Below, one piece after another: positions 48,760 to 60,619 of a stretch of 64,000 nt of DNA (its first letter is position 1; each line of letters starts with the position of its first letter). This stretch comes from Rhododendron vialii. Taxonomy: Eukaryota; Streptophyta; Magnoliopsida; Ericales; Ericaceae. The translations under genes and the position numbers were made by a program. Below the pieces are notes generated by a model. The model was not told the DNA's origin. It saw only the letters and a program-made list of their open reading frames with translations, and ran no database searches. The stretch covers positions 39,521,111 to 39,585,110 of the forward strand of contig NC_080558.1 of the NCBI RefSeq assembly GCF_030253575.1, written 5' to 3'.

Positions 48760-49930
48760 AATATTTTCCTTCTACGGGCATGTGGTGATGTTATGGCCAA
48801 CCTTCTTGCACTATCCACAACTCTTAGTTACCTTTTTTGTTTCTTTTCCACCTTTCAATCGCTTTGTCTTCTGACGCCCTTTGGTTATCGAAATCAGAGG
48901 ACATTGGACATCGCTGATTGGTTTATCCACCAAAATTTCTATGTCCAACCTTGGTGTTCCAGCCTCACTTTGAAGTATGTCATGACACCAACGCAAAGGC
49001 AAATAGATAGATGGAATTTTATAGCAGTCCTTATGAAGAAATACACTTAGTATGTGACGACAAAGAATTCCCCAATATTCAAAATGCTTGCAACTACATG
49101 TAGTAGTCTCACCATCCCAAAACACAATGTGAGTTTTGCTCTTTGTACTATAGTGATGTTTGACTCCAAATTCACACCCGTGCTCATGAACTAATGAATA
49201 TAAAGTTGCTCTACCAAATTCCTCTTGAAAACTTCTCAAAACAAAACGGTGTAAGAACACCACAAGCTTGCTTTTTCAACGGCGACATTGTTCTTAGAGT
49301 GGAACCCCTATACTTTTGCAGCATTGTGTTATGCAATTGTCGTTGTTGAATGTTTTCAATTGCAATATCAACCTAAACAACAACTCATATTTATTAATGA
49401 AAGTATCACGAGAATTATAAAGAATTTCAAGAAGTAAATGTTACTAACCTGCCTAACAAAATTTTCCAAATTTTTGTGGGAGCTAATGAATCGTTTTACG
49501 TACGCATTTATACTCTCTGATCTCCCTGTGGTTGTCATTCCTCCAAATAAATAATTACGAAGGTAAGCCAGCACCCAAAAATACTTAATTTCATACAATC
49601 CGACGACATGTTTGTTGCTATCCAAATGATACTTCGCAACCACTTGAGGCCATTGATGCTCAAACGCTTCGGACGAGTCTAGGTGATCACGCCTTTTTAC
49701 TTCTCCCTTTCTCTTGTTAGTGCGATATTTTTAAATGAAAAATCCAGTCCTACACGCATATTTCTTATAGCAAACGAAAGCTTCTTTTTCACTAAGAAAA
49801 CATTAACCAATGAAAGGATCAATTTCTTTTGGGTAATCATTCAACTCTGATGCATTTTGTTCAATTCGATCACCCTTTTTCCATCATTTGGAAGCTGATT
49901 TAAGTCAATATCAAATAATGGTTCATCCAT
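48760..49930 (-). pseudogene. FAR1-related sequence (FRS/MULE-derived) pseudogene
   Basis: FRS genes encode transcription factors domesticated from Mutator-like transposases. On the - strand, pieces appear in family order. From 49930 there is an N-terminal segment with a FAR1-like stretch (SEKEAFVCYKKYA). Next come the end of the transposase domain (FGGMTTTGRSESINAYVKRF, 49450-49643), an intron with GT..AG ends (about 49367-49455), a SWIM zinc finger (CSCKHFEYWGILCRHIL, within 48811-49263) and a C-terminal zinc-knuckle-like segment. Several stops and frameshifts break it, one stop falls inside the knuckle, and the catalytic core between the FAR1 and GRSES segments is missing. The retained intron argues against a processed copy. 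It is dead as a gene, though a transcript is possible. Confidence 0.85.
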
Positions 49931-51065
49931 TGTCCTACAATTACAACATAATGCCACACAAAAAAACATCGATTTAAAAGGGTAAATAACAAAATCAAAA
50001 ATTAAAACCTAATAACATTTTTTGTATTACAAATGGGAGGTGAGTTTGTTTGGAAAAAAATCCGTGATTGAAATTCCCAACTGTAATTTTGTGCCTCTTT
50101 TAGTTTCATTTCATTCCGTTTCTATAAAATAAAATAAAATAAAAAAACTAAGTCGAACTTACCTATCACACTTAAGAGATACGCATTTTAAGTAAAAAAA
50201 GAATTTGTATTGGAGCAAACAGTGAACCCATAATAGTAAGAATTAAAGAAAGAAGACTTATCTATCACACTTAAGATGCCTCCAAATTTAAGCCAATGGA
50301 ATAGAAAAATCTGCATAGAGAAAATAGTTTAGAATACAAAATTTGTGGAATTTGGAACACTATATAAAACCGAAATAAGAGAAAACTCACCTGGTAAACC
50401 CCCAATTTTCCTTTTCCTCATGGAGTTGTTCTTGTGAAGTTTTCAGGAGATGAAAAGGTAAAGTAGGCAAAAAGTGAGAAGAAAGTGAATTTTGTATGTA
50501 TGTGAAAAAGAAAGGACATGTTGGTGGGAAATTGCCCGCCAATTGTTTTGGTGGCAATTTTGTAGGAGTAATTGATAACGAAGTTTTGGGTTAGATTTGT
50601 CAAATTATATATAAAAAAAAGTTCGTTTAGATTAAGTCAAAGAAGTAGACAAAAAGTAATCAAAAAGTAAGTAAATGAGACCCATTAAACATGAGCCCAT
50701 TTAGGTTTATGCTTTGTTCTCTTTGCTTTTTGAAAAATAATAGGAGTAATAAGTGAAGAGAGATAGAGAGAAAAATATTGAAAGTAGAGAAAATTTTAAA
50801 AAAAATTCTTTTTGAGAAGTATAGAGAACACAACATTTAACATTAGCAAATCAAAATTCGGTTTTTAACAAAAGCTCTATACATCAAAAGCGTTGAGACT
50901 TTGGGATCACATACTGCGTGAATTTAGTCAAATTCAAATACATTGTTGAACTTTTTCCCCCCTTTTGAAGTTTGATTCAAACTCGGCTAATATGTATATA
51001 CACCTAAAACTATGAGGCTACTCGAATTCCATCGTGCTCGTTTCAATGAAGCCAATTCAAGGAGA
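49931..51065. other. Intergenic, no gene recognised
   Basis: AT-rich sequence upstream of the FRS pseudogene. It may include its former promoter, but nothing specific is visible. Confidence 0.35.
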
Positions 51066-51235
51066 AGTCTTTGGGTGCCGTGTTAATACTACACACGTGG
51101 TACCCCTTGGTGATTCGTTGTCTAAACGTGTTTTGAACGGTCCTTCAAAATTCAGACCGTTTAAAATACTTTTGGACGGTTAGGATCGCCGACTGGTGAT
51201 GTCATGTTGTACCCACTCAGCACCCAAAAAATTCT
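51066..51235. mobile_element. MITE related to the element at 36362
   Basis: The ends GGAGAAGTCTTTGGGTGC and (reverse complement) GGAGAATTTTTTGGGTGC match. The interior keeps 'cgtgttttgaacggtcc' and 'ttttggacggt', as in 36362-36570. Flanks AATTCAA and AATTTAA are a possible target duplication. Confidence 0.6.
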
Positions 51236-51289
51236 CCAATTTAAGCTCCATATAAATAAGAAATAATCCATGCTTAAAGCATATGGAGT

Positions 51290-51714
51290 ACATATCCATT
51301 CTTGTGAACTTATTTTTCTTCTTCGTTTTGTGTGTATTGTTCGTTTTTTTTTGAATTTTTGTTATATGCGCGTCATATTTTTTTGGATTAATAATCATCT
51401 CATCTGTCTCGACGAGAAGAGTCTAAAAAGTACAAAATTATGACGGAAAGCAAAAAAAAAATTCACAAAAAACTAAAACGTATCAAACAACTGTCTTATT
51501 TATCTAAAGTGTCGTCTTATTTGAATTTTTTCAACATTTGTCCATATTTTTATACTTTTCCGATTCGTCTTGTCGAGACGAACGATTAATCCCAAAAATT
51601 ACGAAGAAAAGCTAAATAAAAATTTACAAAAGTAAAAAAAATATCAAAATAAGTTTTTTTTTGGAAAGCAATATCAAAATAAGTTTAAGACTCATAAGTT
51701 TACAAGAATGCAAA
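51290..51714. mobile_element. Fold-back element, TTCTTGTAAACTT family, copy 3
   Basis: The ends CATTCTTGTGAACTTATT and (reverse complement) CATTCTTGTAAACTTATG match. The interior contains GATTCGTCTTGTCGAGACGA and 'tatcaaacaactgtcttat', shared with the copies at 40680 and 45807. The right end contains a short internal duplication ('atatcaaaataagttt' twice). Confidence 0.7.
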
Positions 51715-51969
51715 TGGTCATTATGTTTCCAAGACACACTTGAAAGTTAAATAATGGGAAAATGACGGCCCAGGACGTGTTTTGATAATTAATACCCGCC
51801 AAGGACAAACTAAGAACATTTGCTAATGCTGAAAATGTCCTTGTCGGATATTAATTATCAAAACACGTGATTGACCGTCATTTTCCCTTAAATAATCAAC
51901 CCTACAAAACGCGACACTGGCCAGGCCGGTCCATCCTAGGGTCTATTGAAAGCCCAAATTCCAAAACAT

Positions 51970-52568
51970 CCAGGCCCAACCTGGTAGCCTACTAGGCCCG
52001 ATACCCAACCCCACAGATTCAAAATTCAAATTCCAAAATCCACATTATCACATATACCGAATCCAAGACCACCCCCAAAATTCATTTTTGCACTCACTTT
52101 TTTACTAATCACACTCCTCTTTTGTTTTATTGTGTGAAATTATCAAAATATCCTTCAACTTTGTGTGCAAAAACCACTTCATTCTGATAACAAGAAAAGG
52201 AAAATATTGAAAACCGGAAGGGTGTAAAGGTAACTTCACACACTAAAAACAAAAAGGACAGTAGAGTTAGTAAAAAAGAGTGCCAGAATCAAACAAAACA
52301 AAAAAGTGGCGTCAGCTTAAAGCTTATGCTTCTCATTTCCAAACAAGTGAACGGCCCGTGATCCGTCCACTCATCAGCCCATCCCTTTCATCCGACGGCC
52401 AAGATTCTCGCGTCACCTTAAAGCTACCGGAAGCAGTAGTTGCTCAAAACCCTCTCATCACTTTCCCCCCCCCCTATACATACCCTTCTCCCACACTCTC
52501 TCTCTCTCTCTCTCTCTCTCCCTCAACTTGGACTCGCAGGGCCAGCCGCTCTCTGTTCCGTATCATCA
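51970..52568 (+). promoter_or_regulatory. Promoter and 5' leader region of RAN
   Basis: Two AGGCCC motifs (51972 and 51994; the first reads TTGGGCCT on the other strand, a TCP site-II-like element) and a telo-box-like AAACCCT (52447-52453) lie upstream. These are common in plant growth and housekeeping promoters. A (CT)11 tract at 52498-52521 lies in the likely leader. There is no clear TATA box. Confidence 0.4.
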
Positions 52569-55500
52569 ATGGTTTGTTTTCCAATTTGTTTCTCGATCTC
52601 ATTGTCTTGCGATTCTTTTGCTCTCACGTTAATTTTCTTTTGTTGTTCGTCTGTTCTGAACTTTTGTTCGATTCACGTTAATTTTCTTTGAATTATTAGG
52701 TCTAAAAAAGTAATTAAAAAAAAAAAAAAAACGATCCAAGACGAAAACTACCAAACTACCAAATGGTATTTTTTTTCTGTCGGTAGTTTTTTTTTTTTTT
52801 CCCCCCCAACTTCGATCTGTCTTTTACACCGGACTTCTCTTGTTGAGACGAAGAATTAAACTCAAAGATTGCGGCGAAAAGATAGACTAGAAATTACGAA
52901 AAACAAAACTATGTCGGAAAAGGTACTAGACCAAAAGTTTTAGAGATATGGGGCCTTAGATAGTAGATATATATATGCGTTTTCGTATTATGTTATACTA
53001 ATTGGTGGATGTATCTGTCGCAGGCTTTGCAAAATCAGCAAACCGTTGACTATCCGAGTTTCAAGCTCGTGATTGTAGGCGATGGTGGAACTGGTAAAGT
53101 TTTCTAAGTTTGTTTTTTTAATGTTTTTCTTTTAGTTTCTATAGTATATGTAATTGCTCAAGGGTTAACTTAGTTGATTGATAGGGACTTATAAGGTGTA
53201 AAAATGAATAAATAGGTATTCAACTTCCTTTGAGAGTTCTTTTTGATAAATTTTGATTTTGGTAGGCAGAGATTATACTGTATGATATATTAAGGCTCTA
53301 TTGGGATTTAATTAGATTTGTAATGAAGGGATTTTATGTACAACTTCAACGAAGTATAAGGTAAAGTATTTAAAGATGCTCCCATATTGTTATTTCAAAT
53401 CCACCCAATAAAGCTCCCAATCTAACCGTGTTGAAATCCTTTTGAAAAAACTAGCGATGCAATATTTTTGCTGTTCTCATTTGGTGGTTGAAGTCGTATG
53501 GGTTACCTTTCCAAACGGAGCCTAATTCTAGTTATACCATACAAATTCCATGCTCATTCCTTCCATGATTTGGGTTCATCAAGCATATATTTATTCTTGA
53601 ATAAATCGTTTTTCTTATGCTTTCCTAGGGTTTGATAGTCTTGTTTTGTAGTTGTTATTCCTTATTACTGGGTTTGACTTTTTTTGTTGAAGTAAAGGGT
53701 ATAAGAATTAAAAGTCTGGTCCTGCAGTTTCATTTAGAGTTTTTTTTTTTTTTTTTTTCTGTCGGTAGTTCTAGTGAAATGATCTTGGGCTGAAATCAAT
53801 GAGTTTGTGTTGTATAGGGAAAACAACATTTGTGAAGAGACATCTTACTGGTGAATTTGAGAAGAAATACGAACGTAAGTCTTTTCAGATGGATCTCCTG
53901 TTTCCAGTGGGAATTTGACATGTCTTGTGTTCTCTACTTTCTTGTGTATGGGACTGACTTCCATCTTCTAACCTTGAATAGCAACCATTGGTGTGGAAGT
54001 TCATCCCCTGGATTTCTCCACTAACTGTGGAAAAATTCGATTTTACTGCTGGGACACTGCTGGGCAGGAGAAATTTGGTGGTCTTAGGGACGGCTACTAG
54101 TGAGTAAATCTATTTTTATTGTTTGTGCTACTGAGCTGATGTTTTTTTTTTCTCTTGTTAGGTTGAGGGAATTCCTTATGTTTCTTTATCCCGTTGTGTT
54201 TATTGTGATTGTTTTCTTCCATATATTTTTTTGTCTTCTATATTACTTGCTTAATGAATCAAGTCGCATCCTTAATTTAGGGCATGATTGTCGAATAAGG
54301 TTGTAACTTGTGTTTTGAATGCCATGGTTGAATGAGGTAATGAAATTGATCGTGTGTAACTTGTGCAATCATATTATGAGGAATATGGTGACTGGCTGAA
54401 GTCAAGTCCCTTGAGTGTCTCTGACACAGCACACTCTGTCAGTCTGCCCGCTGATCACGTTGCTGAAACAAATTCATGAATATTTATCTACGAGTCTATG
54501 GCACTAATAGGTTGTTGGCTTAAATATAGGAAGCACATAAAGTTATTAAAATAGGACTATTATGCTTGGTTCTGTTTTGACTATTATGCTTTCCAAGTTC
54601 AACTATTGACTTCTGGAATATTTGTAGACACTCCAGCATCTAATTCCCTGCTGTTTGTCCTAGAGTAGCTGTAGCTTTCCTGCTCACTACTCATTGCTTT
54701 AGTGATTTTTGTCAAAAGGTCTTTTATTTATGTGACACAGAAGTGTTTTTTTTTGTTTATAATTGTAGTGGTATGGGGAATTCATTTTTAGGTTTCTTTT
54801 TAAGATGGAAAATTGAGGTTCCAGTCTCGTATTGTGTACTCCTAAAAGTCTCTATTACTTGCAGTATCCATGGACAATGTGCCATCATCATGTTTGATGT
54901 TACCGCCCGCTTGACATACAAAAATGTTCCAACGTGGCACCGGGATCTTTGCCGGTAATTCCTAAAACTTAATTTCGTAGTTTCTGATTTTATCATATTT
55001 GTTCCCACAATATTTAAATATTTTTGTGCTTTTATGGTGTCAATAATCAGGGTGTGTGAGAATATTCCAGTTGTACTTTGTGGAAACAAAGTTGATGTGA
55101 AGAATAGGCAAGTGAAGGCAAAGCAAGTTACTTTCCATCGGAAAAAGAACTTGCAATACTACGAGATTTCGGCAAAGAGCAACTATAACTTTGAGAAGCC
55201 TTTTCTGTACCTTGCCAGAAAACTTGCTGGGTGATCATAGATATCCTTACATTATTCATTTCTGTTCTCTCTTAGCTATTTTGGTTTTTAGGGCATGCAG
55301 GACCTAAATGTGTTCTGGTTGTAGGGATCCAAACTTGCATTTTGTGGAGGCTCTTGCCCTACTTCCTCCAGAAGTGAACATTGACATCGCTGCGCAACAA
55401 CTGTAAGTTTTCTGCTACAATCTCTCCCTCTCTCTCTGTTTGTGTGTGTGTGGAAGTGTGCAACCATGTGTGGAAAATTTAGGTTTCTCTTCCATTTAAG

Positions 55501-57354
55501 AATTCTCTTCTGCGGTATATCAACCCTCCCACTTTGTCCTTTTCGTAAATTACATGTCGAAGTATTCTTGTTGTTACCAGGATCTTTTTCATGGCTTATG
55601 GTGTTACATTTTCTTTGTTGTTGCCTGTGAAATTACCTTTACACTTAAGTTGTACCGCCCCAGTCACTGTTATTCGTGCCGTGGAACAAAAAGTCATGGG
55701 AGTTGACTTTTGTAACATCTGAGGGCTGTTCTAGAAGCACATACAGTTCTATATAAGATGGCACTTCTTTCTAGCTTAATGAAAGGAATTACGTCTGTAC
55801 CAGTGGACACTTTTTCTACACTTCTGTGTCACTTCTTGGACCCTCAAATCCTCTGAACGCTGGTGAATCTTTTCTTAGCCATAATATTTGTTACTAGGGA
55901 TTGGCGGATTGCCCGCACGCGTTTTGAACACAAAAAGTTTTCTATCACAAAACGTTTTTGTTTTTGATCCTTCATCGCTATCTTCAATTTTATAAGAAGA
56001 AGAATAACATCTAGCCCGTGCGTACGGCACCAAATCACATAAATTCGAGCCAACAAATTCAAACCCAACACCATGTTGCATTCATGATAAGATCCAAGTT
56101 CAAACATGACATGAAAGCTACTAAATAATAGTCAACAAAGATCAAAATATGCAAAGCTTACAATGGATGTGTACAAAAAGACACAAGTCATTGGATCGAA
56201 AGGTTATTTGGCCGGGCTACAGAATTGGAAAAGAGAGGATAATTTATAGTGAGAATTAAGCTTTTAATTTCATTAAAAATCTTGATGTAGTTTTTTGAAT
56301 TTAAATTTAGAGTGATTCCTCAAATGATTTAGAGTTCTTGAGATTTTGTTTATGGAGTCGATTCATTTTTTTTGTTCCACTTTTTAAATGGAACTTAGTT
56401 GTAATATAAAATTAAACAAAAAAGGGAACAAAATCAATTGAAAAAAGAAGGGGATATGTCTTTTCCCATACCAAGGAAACATGTAAAACTTAAAAGGAAA
56501 TCCGCTTTAAAGCAAGCAACAGATCAAAACATAACTTGGAAGTTTGGAAAATATTTACGGTATTGTACGTTTATATATTAGGAATTATTCATCCGATCTG
56601 ACGGTTATAACCTTATCAGTAAGTACAATCGAGCGGTTGTGGCTGCTATTTTGTTTGTATGCCTGTACATTTTTTTTTAAAGAAAACCGCTCTGTTTTAT
56701 ATAGATTCTTTGGAGCACAACTTATGCTGTTTAAATATGTTCTTTAAGTATATAAGATAGGCAGGGAAGGGAGCAAGATCGAGCCAAGCCACTAGGAGAG
56801 TAGCCCTACGTAATGTGTATGCGTATTGCACCATTTATGCTATTGTTTGATCATTTTTTTGGGATGGAATTGTTACGCCAATGATACTTAGATGTTTATA
56901 TTAGGAAACATGTTTTAATTTTTAATTGAATTTGTTTTATGTTTGCCTATATTTATTAAATTTGATCAAAACTCATGTTGATTGTATGTAAATTCATTAG
57001 TAAGTAGGCATATATATTCATGGCTCATGTCAATGTTGTGTTTGCATGTATATATATGCCTACCTTTTTTCCTGGGTGGGTTATGTGGGATGCAGCTGGT
57101 GGTTCCTGCATCTTTTCCTTGCCGGAGAGAGTTGTGAATGACCGCCTCATTGTTTTTTATGTCTTCTGTCAAAATTCCTCAAGTCTCCCTGCATTTGTTT
57201 CAGTTGCTCTCCTTAGCCTTTGTTCTCTCTCTCTCTCATTTGCTTCCTAACTGTGCACTTTGTGGTGGTGTTGGTTTCTGACAGGCACGAGCGAGAGCTG
57301 GCTGATGCTGCAAATCAGCCCCTTCCAGATGACGATGACGATGCATTTGATTAG
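52569..57354 (+). CDS. RAN: Small GTPase RAN (GTP-binding nuclear protein Ran)
   Basis: This GTPase drives nuclear import and export and spindle and envelope assembly through the RanGTP gradient. Exons are 52569-52571, 53024-53093, 53818-53874, 53982-54099, 54865-54954, 55051-55230, 55325-55402 and 57285-57354. The first coding exon is only the ATG. All phases join and give 221 residues, the standard length. Motifs: P-loop GDGGTGKTT at residues 20-28, PTIGVE switch [18 protein letters not shown] switch II (DTAGQ at 68-72), NKVD at 125-128, SAK at 153-155, and the acidic tail DDDDDAFD that replaces a lipid-anchor cysteine. Slight oddity: [11 protein letters not shown] stands where plant RANs usually read ESPALAPPEV. 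The gene is intact. Intron 7 (1.9 kb) carries repeat-like sequence. Confidence 0.97.
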
Positions 57355-57785
57355 ACAGGATTTCTTCCTTGGCGTGATGTTATGCTTAAACGTCGTCTCT
57401 CATTCCCTTCTTATTGGATGTGGCGTCTCAAATTTGTTATGCACAAACGTCGTCTCTCATTCCCTTCGTATTGGATGTGGCGTCTCAAATTTTCCAACGT
57501 AACTTCTTAATATTTCATGTTCTAGTGAGGGTTTTGGATTGATATGTAGGGATTTTCCGAGCTATTACTACTAGTATGTGTGCGTGGTATTTGTTTGTAA
57601 GGAGCGTACTAGGCGTTGGTGAAATAGTTCACTCAATATTGGGAAAACATTGATCAGCAACTCCTTATATAGCTTAACAATTTCAGCTGGATGGTAAGAT
57701 TTATTTCATGGATGTGCAGCTTTCTTCTACTTCTCCAGTTTGAATGCAAATTACGCAAACCCTAGAATAATCAGTATATATATAT

Positions 57786-58472
57786 CGGGGCGGTTCCGGA
57801 GATACTCAAAAAAACACTTTATAGTTTCCGATCAAATTTTGATGATCCAAGTTGTTCAATGTGATTAGAACGTGATTTTAAGGATACTTGTGAGAAATTA
57901 GCAAAAAAAATGATTGGGAAGGGTTTGATCCGAACAGCTTCGAACAGTTTTTTATTAAACGGTTCAAATAAAAATTGTTCAAATCAAGCCTTTCTAGGTC
58001 ATTTGTTTTGCTAATTTCTCACGGATACTCTTGGAGCATTTCCAATCCATCCAAAATAGAAGATGGATGTAATACATTGAGGGAGGATTTTGTAATTTAT
58101 TCTATTTTTTCTTTACTTTTTGTACTTTTTGAGAGAATCTTTGAGGGACCCATCGTCATTTTTAAAGTTTTGGAAGAATTTTGTACTCCAAATTTACTTT
58201 TGATCCTCCATTTTTAGAGGACCAAATTTACTTTTAGAGGACCAAACTCTAAAAAGGACGGTGGGTCCCTAAAAAATTCTCCCAAAAATTACAAAAAGTG
58301 AAGAAAAAAGAGAATAAATTACAAAATCTCCCTTCAATGTGTCATATCCATCCTCTATTTTGGAGAAATAGAGGTGGATTGGAGATGCTCTTAAAATCAC
58401 ATCCTGCACAAAAATTTGATCGAGAATTTTGAGATTTAGATTTGAGATGTTTTTTTAGGTGTCCCTTGAACC

Positions 58473-58476
<4 letters not shown>
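57786..58476. mobile_element. TIR element with a second MITE nested inside
   Basis: The ends CGGTTCCGGAGATACTCAAA and (reverse complement) CGGTTCAAGGGACACCTAAA match. Inner blocks such as TGAGAAATTAGCAAAA (left) and TTTTGCTAATTTCTCA (right) are also mirrored. The right arm is split by the MITE at 58034-58390. It lies between two TA-rich tracts. Confidence 0.65.
58034..58390. mobile_element. Nested MITE with GAGCATYTCCAATCC ends (357 bp)
   Basis: The ends GAGCATTTCCAATCCATC and (reverse complement) GAGCATCTCCAATCCACC match. It interrupts the right arm of the outer element between 'ggatactctt' and 'cttaaaatcac', which are joined in the mirrored left arm, so it is the younger insertion. Confidence 0.7.

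Positions 58477-58505
<29 letters not shown>
58477..58505 (+). repeat. (TA)n microsatellite
   Basis: About 14 TA units at the right edge of the outer TIR element. Confidence 0.9.
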
Positions 58506-58507
<2 letters not shown>

Positions 58508-58562
58508 AGTCTTGTATTTTCTTTTCAACCAACTAGATCCGCTAGTGGGACTTGATCTTCTC

Positions 58563-58919
58563 CGTTCGGCTAAATAAGTCAAGTGGTTTATTTTTTTGTC
58601 CGTATTTAAATTTTTTTTGTATTTGTTAGTTTTTCGTCAATTTTTTGGGAATTATTGTATCATCATGACGAGAGGAATCTAAAAAATAAAAAATTATGAT
58701 TGAAATCAAAATTTTTAAATAAAGACAAAAAAATTGGTTTATTGGCTTATGTTTGTCTTTATTTAAAAAAAATTGATTTCGATCATAATTTTTAACTTTT
58801 TAGATTCTTCTCGTTATGATGATGCAATAATCTCCAAAAAAATTGACGAAAAATTAACAAATATGAAAAAAATTTGAATAAGGACAAAAAAATAAGCCAC
58901 TTGGCTTATTTAGCCGAAT
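58563..58919. mobile_element. Near-perfect fold-back element, CGTTCGGCTAAATAAG ends
   Basis: Arms of about 150 bp are mirrored around 58740. The ends are CGTTCGGCTAAATAAG and (reverse complement) CATTCGGCTAAATAAG. Inner blocks (GTCAATTTTTTGGGAATTAT, GACGAGAGGAATCTAAAAA) relate it to the other fold-back elements of the window. Confidence 0.75.
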
Positions 58920-58970
58920 GGGGAATATTGTTCCCCTAGTTTGGAAAAAAAAACGGGTCTTGGTGACGGG

Positions 58971-59455
58971 TAGGAGTGGCAATGCGGCAGGTTTTTTTCG
59001 TACCCCTCTCCGAAAATTATTACTTGTTCTGACCTTGATCAGGTGTTTTTTTGGTACCCCGTTCCCGGATCTATTGGGAAATGGGTTTACCGGCTCGCTC
59101 CGTAAAAAATTGCTAATCTAATCTAAAAGCAAAATAAAAGAAAATAAGTATAAATAAAGTGTTAGTTTAGTACTCCATAATGGTGAGAATATAATGGTTT
59201 TTTTAGTACAGTGATAACAATATTAGGGTAAAAATATAAAATTTGAATTATTAATGATAAAAGTATAATTTTATAAATAAATACATTTTGAGGCGGGTTT
59301 AGGGGTGGGGTATTATTACCTCAAATCCTACCCGAATCCGTTCGGGTTTTAGTATTTTTACCCTGATCCGATATTCGATTTTTACCCTGATCCGATATTC
59401 GAAAAGGTAGTGAAAAACCTGCCCTGTTCGAGACGGGGCCGATTGCCATCTCTAA
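58971..59455. mobile_element. hAT-type non-autonomous element (485 bp)
   Basis: The ends TAGGAGTGGCAAT and (reverse complement) TTAGAGATGGCAAT match. Flanks GTGACGGG (58963-58970) and TTGACGGG (59456-59463) are an 8-bp duplication with one mismatch. The interior has TACCCTGATCCGATATTCGA twice in tandem near 59358-59400. Confidence 0.75.
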
Positions 59456-59705
59456 TTGACGGGGAAGTTCGGGTAGTAGCTCAGATTTGAGTATATGAAG
59501 TGTCCGACACTCGGGTGTGTTGGCTTGCTTAAGACCTTTTAGTTTTACTGCAGCTTCTAGGGCAAATGTGACGCATAGCTTTGTTCTTCTCAAAATTGCA
59601 TTATCGTCTGTCATAACTTCTAATTCCTCTCGGAGAAAACAGCTTAATGACCTGCAAATTTAATGAATGTAACTTGCCCAACGTCGTACTACTCTCTAAA
59701 CTTGC

Positions 59706-59943
59706 CTGGTTCCGTTCCAGAAACCTTCTTAAAAATTAAGTAGCTTATTTCATATTTTCAAACTCAAAAATAATGTAAATAAAAAATAATTTTTCAATTT
59801 TTTTTGCATCGTATAAAAGATCTCGATCTTTTAAACAAAATCTATATTACATATTTTTAGATTTCAATAAGCCCATAATTTTTGAGTTTGAAATTGTTTT
59901 CTTAAAAAATAAGGACTGTTTTTTGAGTTCTGGAACGGGGCCG
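59706..59943. mobile_element. Tourist-like MITE, second member
   Basis: The ends TTCCGTTCCAGAAAC and (reverse complement) CCCCGTTCCAGAACTC match. The interior parallels the element at 47477 and carries the same 'gatct..aaacaaaatctatattac' core. Target duplication not clear. Confidence 0.6.
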
Positions 59944-59946
59944 AAT

Positions 59947-60090
59947 CCCATACAATATCCGCCGGTACGTACCGGGTTTGGGTTTGTCCCGATTCCAATA
60001 CAGGTTTCCACGGTTTTAAATCCCGTACAATATTGGCCGGTAAGTACCGGGTTTGGGTTTGTCCCGGTTCCGATACAGATTATTGGAAAG
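59947..60090 (+). repeat. 75-bp tandem repeat, two copies
   Basis: CCCATACAATATCCGCCGGT at 59947 and CCCGTACAATATTGGCCGGT at 60022 start two similar units that each include 'taccgggtttgggtttgtcc'. The GTACCGG content resembles the hAT MITE at 5245. Confidence 0.75.
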
Positions 60091-60251
60091 TATCAGCCTA
60101 TATGGGTACAAGGAAGAGTAATCCCTATAAGAAGTTCAAGTTCAAATTCACAAGGTAATCCATCTCTTGGGTGAAACAGCGAAAATAACACAGAAAGTTT
60201 CCTGCTATAACTACTCTCTCACGGTCTCGCCCAACTTCAAATCCCACAATT

Positions 60252-60437
60252 ATGCTTGCCACCACTTTCTCATTCCCCGCTCCTTTGGACAAGTTAAATT
60301 TAGCTTCTCACTTAATTATAACTTTATCTTTTTTCATCATATTTGCCTTTTCCGCCATAAATGCATCGACAAATTCAGGATCCGAACACAACCTTAAATA
60401 CACACCGACACAAATTGGCGGAAAATTGCAAGGATAA
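60252..60437 (+). CDS. Uncharacterised short ORF with a hydrophobic segment
   Basis: The frame of 61 codons starts MLATTFSFPAPLDKL and has a hydrophobic run (HLIITLSFFIIFAFSAINA) like a signal peptide or membrane anchor, then a hydrophilic tail. No family is recognised. It could be a small secreted peptide, a first exon, or chance. Confidence 0.2.
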   Translation: MLATTFSFPAPLDKLNLASHLIITLSFFIIFAFSAINASTNSGSEHNLKYTPTQIGGKLQG

Positions 60438-60619
60438 TGATGATGACTTCCGCCTTGTTTTCCCTCGTTCGTCATAATCTGTTTGTGTTTGAAATCAGCA
60501 GCTTGGTGGTTGTCTTCGACTCTTCTTGCACTACATTTGCAGGCGACCATCGAGTCAATAGCTCATCTTATTTGTTTCTTCTGTTCTATTTCTTCTAAAA
60601 TCATGAGAGAATTTAGTCT

